Positions 44,071-52,099 of a stretch of DNA of 64,000 bases are shown piece after piece. The first letter of the stretch is position 1. Each line of letters begins with the position of its first letter. This DNA comes from Parabacteroides sp. TM07-1AC. GTDB lineage: Bacteria; Bacteroidota; Bacteroidia; Bacteroidales; Tannerellaceae. The position numbers and the translations under genes are program-made. Where the stretch lies: assembly GCF_003480915.1 (NCBI RefSeq), contig NZ_QUKD01000005.1, positions 124,001 through 188,000 of the forward strand, read 5' to 3'. The notes below the pieces were generated by a model. That model was not told where the DNA came from, did not search any database, and was given only the letters and a program-made list of their open reading frames with translations.

Positions 44071-46041
44071 ATGGGACATTGTAATTGTAGCCACTGCCAT
44101 AGTGAACCCAAAAGTAAAATTTCACCTTATCTTCTCCCGGCAATCTCTTTTCTTATGTTACTGGGAGGGATCGCCATGCAGGTGGCAGAAGCAGGATTCT
44201 TCAATCAAACGATACGATTTATATGGTACGCACTGGCTTATCTGCCGGTCGGACTACCGGTCATGAAAGAAGCGGTTGAGAGCATCCGCGAAAAAGATAT
44301 ATTCAGTGAATTTACATTGATGTGTATTGCGACACTCGGTGCTTTTTATATCGGTGAATATCCGGAAGGAGTGGCCGTCATGCTGTTCTACTCTATCGGC
44401 GAACTATTCCAGGGAAATGCCCTGGCGAAAGCCCGAAAAAACATCCGTACGCTGCTGGATGTCCGTCCTGAAACGGCAACCGTCGTACGCAATAACGAAT
44501 ATTTCCGGACAGCTCCCACCGATGTCACCCCGGGAGAGATCATCGAGGTGAAGGCCGGAGAACGTGTTCCTCTCGACGGAAAGTTACTGAGCGAGACCGC
44601 CGACTTCAACACGGCAGCCCTTACCGGAGAAAGCGTGCCGCGTACGATCAGCCAAGATGAAGAAGTGCTCGCCGGAATGATCGTAACCGACAAAGTAATC
44701 CGCCTGGAGGTAACGAAACCTTATAGCCAGAGCACCCTGGCACGTATCCTTGAACTGGTTCAGAACGCATCGGAACGGAAAGCTCCGGCAGAATTGTTCA
44801 TCCGCAAATTCGCACGCATTTATACGCCGATCGTGACTGGACTGGCTTTCCTGATCGTCCTGCTGCCTTATGTCTATTCCTTGATACAGCCGGACTTCCT
44901 GTTCATTTTCAACGACTGGCTGTACCGGGCATTGGTATTCCTCGTTATCTCCTGCCCTTGCGCACTGGTTATCAGCATCCCGCTGGGTTATTTCGGAGGG
45001 ATCGGGGCGGCTTCCCGGCAAGGTATCTTATTTAAAGGAGGCAATTATCTGGATGCCATCACCAAAATCAATACGGTCGTTTTCGATAAAACCGGGACGC
45101 TGACCAAAGGGATATTCGAAGTACAATCCTTATCAACAGCCGGTCATCTGTCGGAAAAGGAATTACTCCGCGTCATTGCTTCCGTTGAAAGCCGCAGCAA
45201 CCACCCGATCGCCAAGGCGATCCTGGCATACGCCCACGAACAGCAGGTGGAAATCGACTCATCCGTGGAGACAACCGAACTGGCAGGCTTCGGATTAAAG
45301 GCGATTATCGGAGACAAAGAAATAGCAGTAGGGAATGACAAGATGATGGCTAAGGAAGGAATTTTGTTTCACCCTAGTGAAACAAGTGTTTCTCCAAGAT
45401 GGAACAACTGTTTCTCCGAGGTGAAACAGATTCCGGAGACTGTCGTTATTTGTGCAATAAACGGACAATATGCCGGTCACCTGTTGTTGACTGACGAACC
45501 CAAAGAAGACGCTGCCGCAGCCGTTGAACAATTAAAAGGCTTATATGTTAATAATATAGAGATATTATCCGGAGATAAACAAATAATTGTGACTAACTTA
45601 GCTACCCGTTTAGGAATCCCGCACGGATACGGCGACCTCCTGCCGGAAGGCAAAGTCGCTCACCTGGAAGAACTGAAGCGGAATCCGGAGAATCGGATAG
45701 CCTTTGTGGGCGACGGTATCAACGACGCTCCCGTGCTCGCCCTGAGCGACATCGGTATTGCGATGGGCGGATTGGGCAGCGATGCGGCGATTGAAACGGC
45801 AGACGTGGTGATACAGACCGACCAGCCGAGCAAAGTGGCTACGGCGATTCGCATCGGAAAGTTCACACGTACGATCGTATGGCAGAACATTGCGTTGGCG
45901 TTCGGCGTCAAACTGATCGTCCTGATCCTTGGAGCCGGTGGTGTAGCAACCATGTGGGAAGCCGTATTTGCAGATGTAGGCGTTGCCCTGCTGGCGATCC
46001 TCAACGCAGTAAGAATTTTAAAGACAAACAACCCCGACTGA
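44071..46041 (+). CDS. Heavy-metal P1B-type ATPase
   Basis: A 656-residue inner-membrane metal exporter from the ATG at 44071, placed after the promoter. The N terminus MGHCNCSHCH is a short Cys/His cluster in place of a full HMA domain. SCPCALV with CPC at 295-297 lies in the transport helix, the phosphorylation motif DKTGTLTKG is at 339, and GDGINDAPVL is near 550. CPC with this clade suggests Zn/Cd/Pb export. Residues 433-454 are encoded by three exact-length 22-bp repeat units, an apparent in-frame insert in the nucleotide-binding region. A Fur-family gene follows after 1 bp. Confidence 0.93.
   Translation: MGHCNCSHCHSEPKSKISPYLLPAISFLMLLGGIAMQVAEAGFFNQTIRFIWYALAYLPVGLPVMKEAVESIREKDIFSEFTLMCIATLGAFYIGEYPEGVAVMLFYSIGELFQGNALAKARKNIRTLLDVRPETATVVRNNEYFRTAPTDVTPGEIIEVKAGERVPLDGKLLSETADFNTAALTGESVPRTISQDEEVLAGMIVTDKVIRLEVTKPYSQSTLARILELVQNASERKAPAELFIRKFARIYTPIVTGLAFLIVLLPYVYSLIQPDFLFIFNDWLYRALVFLVISCPCALVISIPLGYFGGIGAASRQGILFKGGNYLDAITKINTVVFDKTGTLTKGIFEVQSLSTAGHLSEKELLRVIASVESRSNHPIAKAILAYAHEQQVEIDSSVETTELAGFGLKAIIGDKEIAVGNDKMMAKEGILFHPSETSVSPRWNNCFSEVKQIPETVVICAINGQYAGHLLLTDEPKEDAAAAVEQLKGLYVNNIEILSGDKQIIVTNLATRLGIPHGYGDLLPEGKVAHLEELKRNPENRIAFVGDGINDAPVLALSDIGIAMGGLGSDAAIETADVVIQTDQPSKVATAIRIGKFTRTIVWQNIALAFGVKLIVLILGAGGVATMWEAVFADVGVALLAILNAVRILKTNNPD
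45366..45431. repeat. Three 22-bp dyad units inside the P-type ATPase coding region
   Basis: Units start at 45366, 45388 and 45410, each beginning GTTTC and ending in a (G/T)GAAAC- or GGAAC-containing half; the first contains the palindrome-like GTTTCACCCTAGTGAAAC. 3 x 22 = 66 bp = 22 codons, so the frame is kept. Related in architecture, not in sequence, to the arrays at 23322, 57388 and 63228. Confidence 0.85.
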
Positions 46042-46042
46042 T

Positions 46043-46453
46043 ATGGAAGTTTATTTAGACATACTGAACAGAAGAAAGATAAAGCCGACCGCCATCCGTC
46101 TGCTTATCCTGAAAGCGATGATGCAATTCGAGCGCGCCTTCAGTTCGCTCGACCTGGAAAATTATCTGGAGACAGTGGATAAATCGACGGTATCGAGGAC
46201 GATCAACCTTTTTTTGGAGCATCACCTGATACATTGTATCGACGATGGTTCAGGCTCGTTGAAGTATTCGGTTTGCGGAAACGAATGTAATTGTTCCGTG
46301 GAAGAACTTCATGCGCATTTTTATTGTTTAAAATGCCACCGGACGTTTTGTCTGCGCAATATTCCGGTCCCGATGGTGGAATTACCGCGTAATTTTACGC
46401 TGGAAAGTATCAACTACGTATTAAAAGGTTGCTGCGAAGATTGCTCAAAATAG
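46043..46453 (+). CDS. Fur-family metalloregulator
   Basis: A 136-residue repressor with a winged-helix N terminus (RKIKPTAIRLLILKAMMQF, then KSTVSRTINLFLEHHLIH) and a metal-binding C terminus HAHFYCLKCHRTFC, closing with CCEDC. The paired CxxC motifs are the structural zinc site. It lies 1 bp after the metal ATPase gene, so it probably senses the exported metal (Zur- or export-regulator-like) and acts on this operon. A second cysteine cluster, CGNECNCS, near residue 75 is unusual. Confidence 0.88.
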   Translation: MEVYLDILNRRKIKPTAIRLLILKAMMQFERAFSSLDLENYLETVDKSTVSRTINLFLEHHLIHCIDDGSGSLKYSVCGNECNCSVEELHAHFYCLKCHRTFCLRNIPVPMVELPRNFTLESINYVLKGCCEDCSK

Positions 46454-46463
46454 ACAAAGACAC

Positions 46464-46471
46464 TATCTTTG
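46464..46471 (+). promoter_or_regulatory. -7 promoter element of cysS
   Basis: TATCTTTG with TSS near 46478 gives a leader of about 60 nt before the ATG at 46540. Confidence 0.65.
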
Positions 46472-46539
46472 CGGTCTGTCTTCCTACCGGTTACGAAAAT
46501 ACGGAAGGAAACTAAGCAACCTTTAAAGTATAAACAGAT

Positions 46540-48015
46540 ATGGAACATCCATTAAGTATTTACAACACGCTCACAAGAAAGAAGGAACAATTTATTCCGT
46601 TGCATGAACCCCACGTAGGCATGTATGTCTGTGGACCGACGGTCTACGGAGATGCGCACCTGGGACATGCCCGTCCGGCGATTACATTCGACCTGTTGTT
46701 CCGTTATCTTACACATATAGGATATAAGGTACGTTACGTACGCAACATAACCGACGTCGGCCACCTGGAACATGATGCGGACGAAGGCGAAGATAAAATC
46801 GCCAAGAAAGCTCGTCTGGAACAGCTGGAGCCGATGGAAGTGGTACAGTTCTATCTGAACCGTTACCACAAGGCAATGGACGCCCTCAATGTACTTCCTC
46901 CCAGTATCGAACCGCATGCTTCGGGACATATCATCGAACAGATCGAACTGGTGAAGAAGATTCTCGACAACGGATACGCTTACGAAAGCGAAGGTTCCGT
47001 TTATTTCGATGTAGAGAAATACAACAAAGATCATAACTACGGTGTCCTTTCCGGTCGTAATATCGAGGATATGCTGAATACGACCCGTGCACTGGACGGA
47101 CAGGACGAGAAACATAACCCGATCGACTTCGCCCTCTGGAAATGCGCACAGCCGGAACATATCATGCGCTGGCCTTCTCCGTGGAGCGACGGCTTTCCCG
47201 GATGGCACTGCGAATGTACGGCTATGGGTAAGAAATACCTGGGACAGCATTTCGATATCCACGGGGGCGGCATGGACCTGATCTTCCCGCACCACGAATG
47301 TGAGATTGCACAGGCTGTTGCTTCACAGGGCGAGGATATGGTTCACTACTGGATGCACAATAACATGATCACCGTCAACGGTCAGAAGATGGGCAAGTCA
47401 TTAGGCAATTTCATCACGCTGGACGAATTTTTTACCGGCGACCATAAGATGTTAAGCCAGGCTTATTCCGCCATGACGATCCGTTTCTTTATCCTGCAGG
47501 CGCATTACCGCAGTACGGTAGACTTCAGTAACGAAGCATTGCAAGCGGCAGAAAAAGGATTGAGCCGTCTGATGGACGCTTATAATCATCTGCAGAAACT
47601 GAGCGCTTCGGATGCCTCGACTGTTGATGTGAAAGATCTTCGTAAGAAATGCTACGACGCTCTGAATGACGACCTAAATTCTCCGATCGTTATCTCTCAT
47701 TTGTTCGATGCAGCCCGCGCCATCAACTCGGTAAAGGACGGCAACGCGACCATCTCCGCCGAGGATCTGAAAGAGCTGCAGGACGTATTCCATACATTCA
47801 TATTCGATATCCTGGGTATGAAAGACGAGGCTTCCGCCGGTGGAAACAACTACGAGACATTCGGCAAGGCAGTAGACTTGTTGCTGACAATCCGCCAGCA
47901 GGCAAAAGCCAACAAGGATTGGGCTACTTCCGACAAGATCCGTAACGAACTTACCGCCATGGGCTTCGAGATCAAGGATACCAAGGACGGGGCAGAATGG
48001 AAGCTGAGTAAATAA
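46540..48015 (+). CDS. cysS: Cysteinyl-tRNA synthetase
   Basis: A 491-residue class I synthetase that charges tRNA-Cys. [16 protein letters not shown] near 28-43 contains the first zinc cysteine and the HIGH motif (HLGH). WHCECTAMG and HHECE supply the remaining zinc ligands, and KMGKSLGN near 285 is the KMSKS loop. The length is normal. The stop codon is followed after 1 bp by the DUF4160 gene, so an accessory gene pair may have been placed directly behind this essential gene. Confidence 0.97.
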   Translation: MEHPLSIYNTLTRKKEQFIPLHEPHVGMYVCGPTVYGDAHLGHARPAITFDLLFRYLTHIGYKVRYVRNITDVGHLEHDADEGEDKIAKKARLEQLEPMEVVQFYLNRYHKAMDALNVLPPSIEPHASGHIIEQIELVKKILDNGYAYESEGSVYFDVEKYNKDHNYGVLSGRNIEDMLNTTRALDGQDEKHNPIDFALWKCAQPEHIMRWPSPWSDGFPGWHCECTAMGKKYLGQHFDIHGGGMDLIFPHHECEIAQAVASQGEDMVHYWMHNNMITVNGQKMGKSLGNFITLDEFFTGDHKMLSQAYSAMTIRFFILQAHYRSTVDFSNEALQAAEKGLSRLMDAYNHLQKLSASDASTVDVKDLRKKCYDALNDDLNSPIVISHLFDAARAINSVKDGNATISAEDLKELQDVFHTFIFDILGMKDEASAGGNNYETFGKAVDLLLTIRQQAKANKDWATSDKIRNELTAMGFEIKDTKDGAEWKLSK

Positions 48016-48016
48016 T

Positions 48017-48268
48017 ATGAGTCCGATATTCAAAAGAGAAAATGGCTATCTCTTTAAAATATATTCTAACGAGGAAGAACGCAAACATATCCATGTGATA
48101 AAAGCGGAAAATGAAGCTAAATTCTGGTTGGAGCCTGTTATTGAAATAGCAGAGAACTACGGATTCAACAACAAAGAGATTAGGAATATAACCCAAATAA
48201 TAGAACAATATGGAGACGAGTTTAAACACAAATTCGCAGAACACATTGGCAAGCGTATTGATGATTAA
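48017..48268 (+). CDS. DUF4160 protein, possible toxin-like partner
   Basis: An 83-residue protein: SPIFKRENGYLFKIYSNEEERKHIHVI is the DUF4160 pattern (IxxFxxxxGYxxxxYxxEExxxHxHV). The domain is small, acidic/basic mixed and has no signal peptide. Its end overlaps the start of a DUF2442 gene by 8 bp. DUF4160-DUF2442 pairs are widespread and have been suggested as toxin-antitoxin-like modules, but I know of no proven activity. Base composition is more AT-rich than cysS. Confidence 0.8.
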   Translation: MSPIFKRENGYLFKIYSNEEERKHIHVIKAENEAKFWLEPVIEIAENYGFNNKEIRNITQIIEQYGDEFKHKFAEHIGKRIDD

Positions 48269-48494
48269 TTCCCAGGGAATTATGATATCTGTATTAGGAC
48301 ATGATTACTTCCTTTCTTACAACCGGGTTCCCTGGTTGAAAGATGCACGAATCAGTGATGTCCTGAATATAGAAGTATCAGGACGTTCGGCAATAGCGTG
48401 GCCGGCACTGGACGTGGATTTGGAGATAGAAAGTTTAAAACATCCCGAGCGTTATCCGCTTTTGATGAAACGTTCGCCTCTTGATAATTTATAA
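48261..48494 (+). CDS. DUF2442 protein
   Basis: A 77-residue protein from the ATG at 48261 (MINSQGIMISVLGHDYFLSYNRVPWLKDA), which overlaps the DUF4160 stop by 8 bp; an ATG at 48210 would begin inside DUF4160 and add 17 unsupported residues. The pattern YFLSYNRVPWLKDARISDVLNIE and HPERYPLL is the DUF2442 family. It is the usual partner of DUF4160. Function unknown; it may bind DNA or neutralise the partner. Confidence 0.8.
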   Translation: MINSQGIMISVLGHDYFLSYNRVPWLKDARISDVLNIEVSGRSAIAWPALDVDLEIESLKHPERYPLLMKRSPLDNL

Positions 48495-48496
48495 TC

Positions 48497-48904
48497 ATGA
48501 CGATCAACGAATTTCTTCAGGGCGACAAATTTGCATTATTTGCCGGAGTAGAATTACTGGAAACGGGCAACGGCTATGCCAAAGCCCGTATGGAAATAAA
48601 GCCGATGCATTTGAATGGCGGCGGTGTTTGTCAGGGAGGTGCTATCTTTACACTTGCCGACCTGGCTTTCGCAGCGGCAACCAACAGCCATGCCCGGCTC
48701 ACGCTGTCGATTACTTCCAATATCAACTTCTTCAAAGCCGAAAGCAAAGGATTCCTGTATGCCGAAGCACGCGAAGTATTCAGCCACAAAAGGCTGGCCA
48801 ATTGTGAAGTAAACATCACAAACGAAGCGGGCGAACTGATCGCCACATTCAGCGGTTCCGGATACCGGAAAGATACGGAGCTGCCGTTCGCCCCGATAGA
48901 ATAA
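48497..48904 (+). CDS. PaaI-type hotdog thioesterase
   Basis: A 135-residue protein of the hotdog fold. LNGGGVCQGGAIFTLADLAFAAATN near 43-67 (given by position) includes the HGG-like element of PaaI thioesterases, here NGGGVCQGG with Cys in place of a usual His or Asp. ITSNINFFKAESKGFLYAEA is the second conserved region. It hydrolyses an acyl-CoA thioester. It lies 2 bp after the DUF2442 gene, and a terminator follows it. Confidence 0.85.
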   Translation: MTINEFLQGDKFALFAGVELLETGNGYAKARMEIKPMHLNGGGVCQGGAIFTLADLAFAAATNSHARLTLSITSNINFFKAESKGFLYAEAREVFSHKRLANCEVNITNEAGELIATFSGSGYRKDTELPFAPIE

Positions 48905-48930
48905 AAAACTATTGTTCTTTTATTTATCAA

Positions 48931-48959
48931 TAATGTGCCAATGTTCAATTGGCACATTA
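48931..48959 (+). terminator. Intrinsic terminator after the cysS operon
   Basis: TAATGTGCCAAT (48931-48942) and ATTGGCACATTA (48948-48959) make a perfect 12-bp stem with a 5-nt loop, followed by CTTTTTATT on the plus strand. The convergent ABC permease ends at 48964, so it may act in both directions. Confidence 0.85.
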
Positions 48960-48963
48960 CTTT

Positions 48964-51387
48964 TTATTCATACCGCAACGACCGGGCAGGTTTGCTAAGG
49001 ATTGTTTTAGCAGTCTGCCAGCCTATGGTCAACAGGGAGATCACACACAATAAAATCACCGGAACAAGGAAGAACCAGGCTTTCCAGGCGGTGCGGAACG
49101 AATAATGATCCAGCCAGCCGTCCATGATCCACCACGACAAAGGAAGCGCGATGACGACCGCTATGCCGATCAGAACAAAGAATTCGCGGCCCAACTCGTA
49201 GAACAACTGCATTTTCGATGCGCCCAACACTTTGCGTATTCCCATCTCACGCACCCTCGTCGAGCAGGAGAACATCACCAGCACCCAAAGCCCCATACAG
49301 GAAATGAAAATCGCCAGTATGGCAAAGAGGGCAACGATCAAACCGAAGACCTCATCCTGGCGGTATTGCTGGTCGAAGAACTGATCCAGGAAGAAATAGT
49401 CGTAGCTGGAATCAGGGAAATAACGGTCCCATATCTCTTCCGACTGTTTCACCAGCTCGCGGGGATTGGCATTCTCCATAACGACAGAAATATAACGTTG
49501 TTTCATCCAGCTCAACTTATCGTGCAAGGCGAACAGAAGAGGCGTATAACCCTTATTCAGCGACTGCTGGTGATAGTCTTTTACCACCCCGATAATCTGC
49601 ATCGGCTGATCGACAGTCTCCACGGAAAGACGCTCGCCCAAAGCAGCCTCCGGCGAAGCAAAACCCAATGTGCGGACAGCCGTTTCGTTCAGGACGATAT
49701 TATAGACATCTCCTCCGAAATCCTCGGCAAAGCCACGCCCGGCAACAAATTCCAGGTCATACGCATCCAAATAATACACATCACAGTTAAGCATTTCCAA
49801 TAAACGGGTCTGCTTCGTCACGTCGCTCAGGCGGACGATCGACAGGAAGTCGGTCACCTCCGTCCCTGGGACGGCACCTGAAACCGTCACGTTCTTCACA
49901 GACGGCAATGCCTTCAACTCCCGTTTCATGGCAGTCAGCCTCGTAGCCATATCCTCGCAATGGGCAGGAAATTTCAGCACCAATGTCTGATCGACACGCA
50001 CTCCCAGGGAAGCCTGACGCATATACTGCAGCTGTGCATAAACGATCAGCGTGCCGCACAACAACGCCAAAGAGGCCGTATATTGCAGTACGACCAGCAC
50101 CTTGCGGGTCAGCGTCGCATTTTTCGTATGCGTAAATTTACCTTTCAGCATTTTGATCGGCTTAATGCCGGAGAGGATCGTCGCCGGATAGAAACCGGAC
50201 AGGAAGACACCCAGTGCAAATATCAGCAGCAACATCCACCCCAAAGAGGTCGTCACCCACACGGAGAAGCCCAGATCGCGCGATGTCAGGTTATTGAATG
50301 CAGGCATCAGCGCCTCCATCAACCCGAGCGCCAGGATAAAGGCAATCCCGTTCGTCACCAACGATTCAAACAGGAACTGCGTAACGATCTGCCGTCGGCT
50401 AGCTCCTGAAGCCCGACGTATCCCGATCTCTTTGGCACGTTCCATCGAGCGGGCTACCGTCATATTGATATAATTGATCCAGGCAATGCACAGGATCGCC
50501 AAAGCCGTACAGATCAGGACCAGCATGGATGAACGGTTTCCTTTCGTCTCCGGCTCATAGGCTTTCTGCGGAGTCAGATGGATATCTCTCAATTTAGTCA
50601 GCTGAATGGCCCATGTTTTATTCTTCAATGCCTCATCCGTCTTGTATTTCTCTGCCATCGCAGGGAAAGCATCTTCCACCTGCTTCCTCATTCCGGCAGA
50701 TTTCAGAAGAACATACGAATACACCTCATGCCGGTACCAGTATTCATCCATCCATTTCGGAAGTGTTTCATAAGAGATCAGCATACTGTAACGCACATGT
50801 GAGTTGACAGGCATATCCTTCATGATACCCGTCACTTCGCATGCCTCCTCGCCGATATTACTACGGAAGATCAATATCTTCCCGATCGGATCGGCTCCCT
50901 TGAAATATTTACGGGCGATGCGTTCGGTAATAACCACCTTTTTCGGACCATCCAGGCAGGTGCTCTTATCTCCTTTCAGCAATTCGAAATCGAAGAAGTT
51001 AAAATAATTCTTTTCGGCATAACCTATATTCGTTTCACGATAGAGAAGCTCATTGTATTTAACGATCTGTTCGGGGTAATACTGGCTACCCACGCGGGTA
51101 TAATCCTCTACACCGGCGAGATTGCGTTTCATGGCAGTTGCATAACCCGCCGAGCTGGAAGCCCAGTTGTCAGTCATCTCGCCGTTCTCGAAAAAGCGTG
51201 CTTCCACACGGAAAATGCGGTCGGCACGGGTGTGCATATTATCGTAGCTGTATTCGAAAGCCACGTAAGTCAGGATCAGCAGGGCTGCCGCCATGCCGAT
51301 TGCCAGACCGGTTATATTGATTGCGCTGAAGCCTTTCTTCTTCGCCAGGCTGCGCAAGGCGCTGTTCCAATAATTTGATAAGATCAT
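48964..51387 (-). CDS. FtsX-type ABC transporter permease 2
   Basis: An 807-residue inner-membrane permease with an N-terminal helix (KGFSAINITGLAIGMAAALLI), a large MacB-type periplasmic domain, a central TM cluster and a second FtsX domain at the C terminus (VREMGIRKVLGASKMQLFYEL). It is the last gene of the five-gene efflux operon. The related permease at 52100 is a clear paralogue: both carry ERxKExGxRxAxGASRxQ after the third TM. Together with the ATPase it forms a MacB-like tripartite exporter. Substrate unknown. Confidence 0.9.
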   Translation of the reverse strand: MILSNYWNSALRSLAKKKGFSAINITGLAIGMAAALLILTYVAFEYSYDNMHTRADRIFRVEARFFENGEMTDNWASSSAGYATAMKRNLAGVEDYTRVGSQYYPEQIVKYNELLYRETNIGYAEKNYFNFFDFELLKGDKSTCLDGPKKVVITERIARKYFKGADPIGKILIFRSNIGEEACEVTGIMKDMPVNSHVRYSMLISYETLPKWMDEYWYRHEVYSYVLLKSAGMRKQVEDAFPAMAEKYKTDEALKNKTWAIQLTKLRDIHLTPQKAYEPETKGNRSSMLVLICTALAILCIAWINYINMTVARSMERAKEIGIRRASGASRRQIVTQFLFESLVTNGIAFILALGLMEALMPAFNNLTSRDLGFSVWVTTSLGWMLLLIFALGVFLSGFYPATILSGIKPIKMLKGKFTHTKNATLTRKVLVVLQYTASLALLCGTLIVYAQLQYMRQASLGVRVDQTLVLKFPAHCEDMATRLTAMKRELKALPSVKNVTVSGAVPGTEVTDFLSIVRLSDVTKQTRLLEMLNCDVYYLDAYDLEFVAGRGFAEDFGGDVYNIVLNETAVRTLGFASPEAALGERLSVETVDQPMQIIGVVKDYHQQSLNKGYTPLLFALHDKLSWMKQRYISVVMENANPRELVKQSEEIWDRYFPDSSYDYFFLDQFFDQQYRQDEVFGLIVALFAILAIFISCMGLWVLVMFSCSTRVREMGIRKVLGASKMQLFYELGREFFVLIGIAVVIALPLSWWIMDGWLDHYSFRTAWKAWFFLVPVILLCVISLLTIGWQTAKTILSKPARSLRYE

Positions 51388-51407
51388 ATTCGTTGTTGTC
51401 TGATTAT

Positions 51408-52082
51408 TTAGTGCCTTTCTTCCGATACTATCTTTCCATCCAGTAAATGGATCACCCGATGGGCATATTTCGCATCCCGCTCGGAGTGGGTAACGATCAC
51501 AATCGTCGTTCCCTGCCGGTTCAGTTCGCTAAGCAGCTCCATGACTTCAACGCCATTGGTAGAATCCAGGTTACCTGTCGGCTCATCCGCCAGGATCAGG
51601 TTACAGTCCGTCACCACGGCACGGGCAATGGCGACACGCTGCTGCTGACCACCGGACAACTGTTGCGGGAAATGTCCGGCGCGATGGGCTATGTTCATAC
51701 GGTCCAGGACCTCCATCACCTTCTTCCGACGGTCCGACTTTTTCCCGTTCAAATAGACCAGCGGCAGTTCTACATTCTCGAAAACCGTCAACTCGTCAAT
51801 CAGGTTGAAGTTTTGGAAGACAAAGCCGATGTTTCCTTTCCGGAAAGAAGTCAGCTGGCTTTCGCTCATCTTGTCTATCTCTTTCCCTTCAAAGTAATAT
51901 TTGCCGGAAGTCGATGAATCGAGTGTTCCCAGGATATTCAGCAGGGTGGATTTGCCGCAGCCCGAAGGCCCCATGATAGCGACAAACTCGCCTTTCTTTA
52001 TCTCCAGACTTACTTCATTCAATGCTTTGGTCTGTACATCTTCCGTTGTGAAGAGCATAGACAGTTTTTCTGTTTTAATCAT
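51408..52082 (-). CDS. ABC transporter ATPase (MacB/LolD-like)
   Basis: A 224-residue nucleotide-binding subunit. Walker A is GPSGCGKSTLLN near 38, the ABC signature LSGGQQQRVAIARAV is near 142, Walker B is LILADEPTGNLDS near 160, and the switch histidine is in IVIVTHSERDAKYA. It lies between the two permease genes (17 and 20 bp gaps), which fits a heteromeric MacB-like pump in which the permeases lack their own ATPase domain. Confidence 0.96.
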   Translation of the reverse strand: MIKTEKLSMLFTTEDVQTKALNEVSLEIKKGEFVAIMGPSGCGKSTLLNILGTLDSSTSGKYYFEGKEIDKMSESQLTSFRKGNIGFVFQNFNLIDELTVFENVELPLVYLNGKKSDRRKKVMEVLDRMNIAHRAGHFPQQLSGGQQQRVAIARAVVTDCNLILADEPTGNLDSTNGVEVMELLSELNRQGTTIVIVTHSERDAKYAHRVIHLLDGKIVSEERH

Positions 52083-52099
52083 ATTTCTTTGTTTATAAA

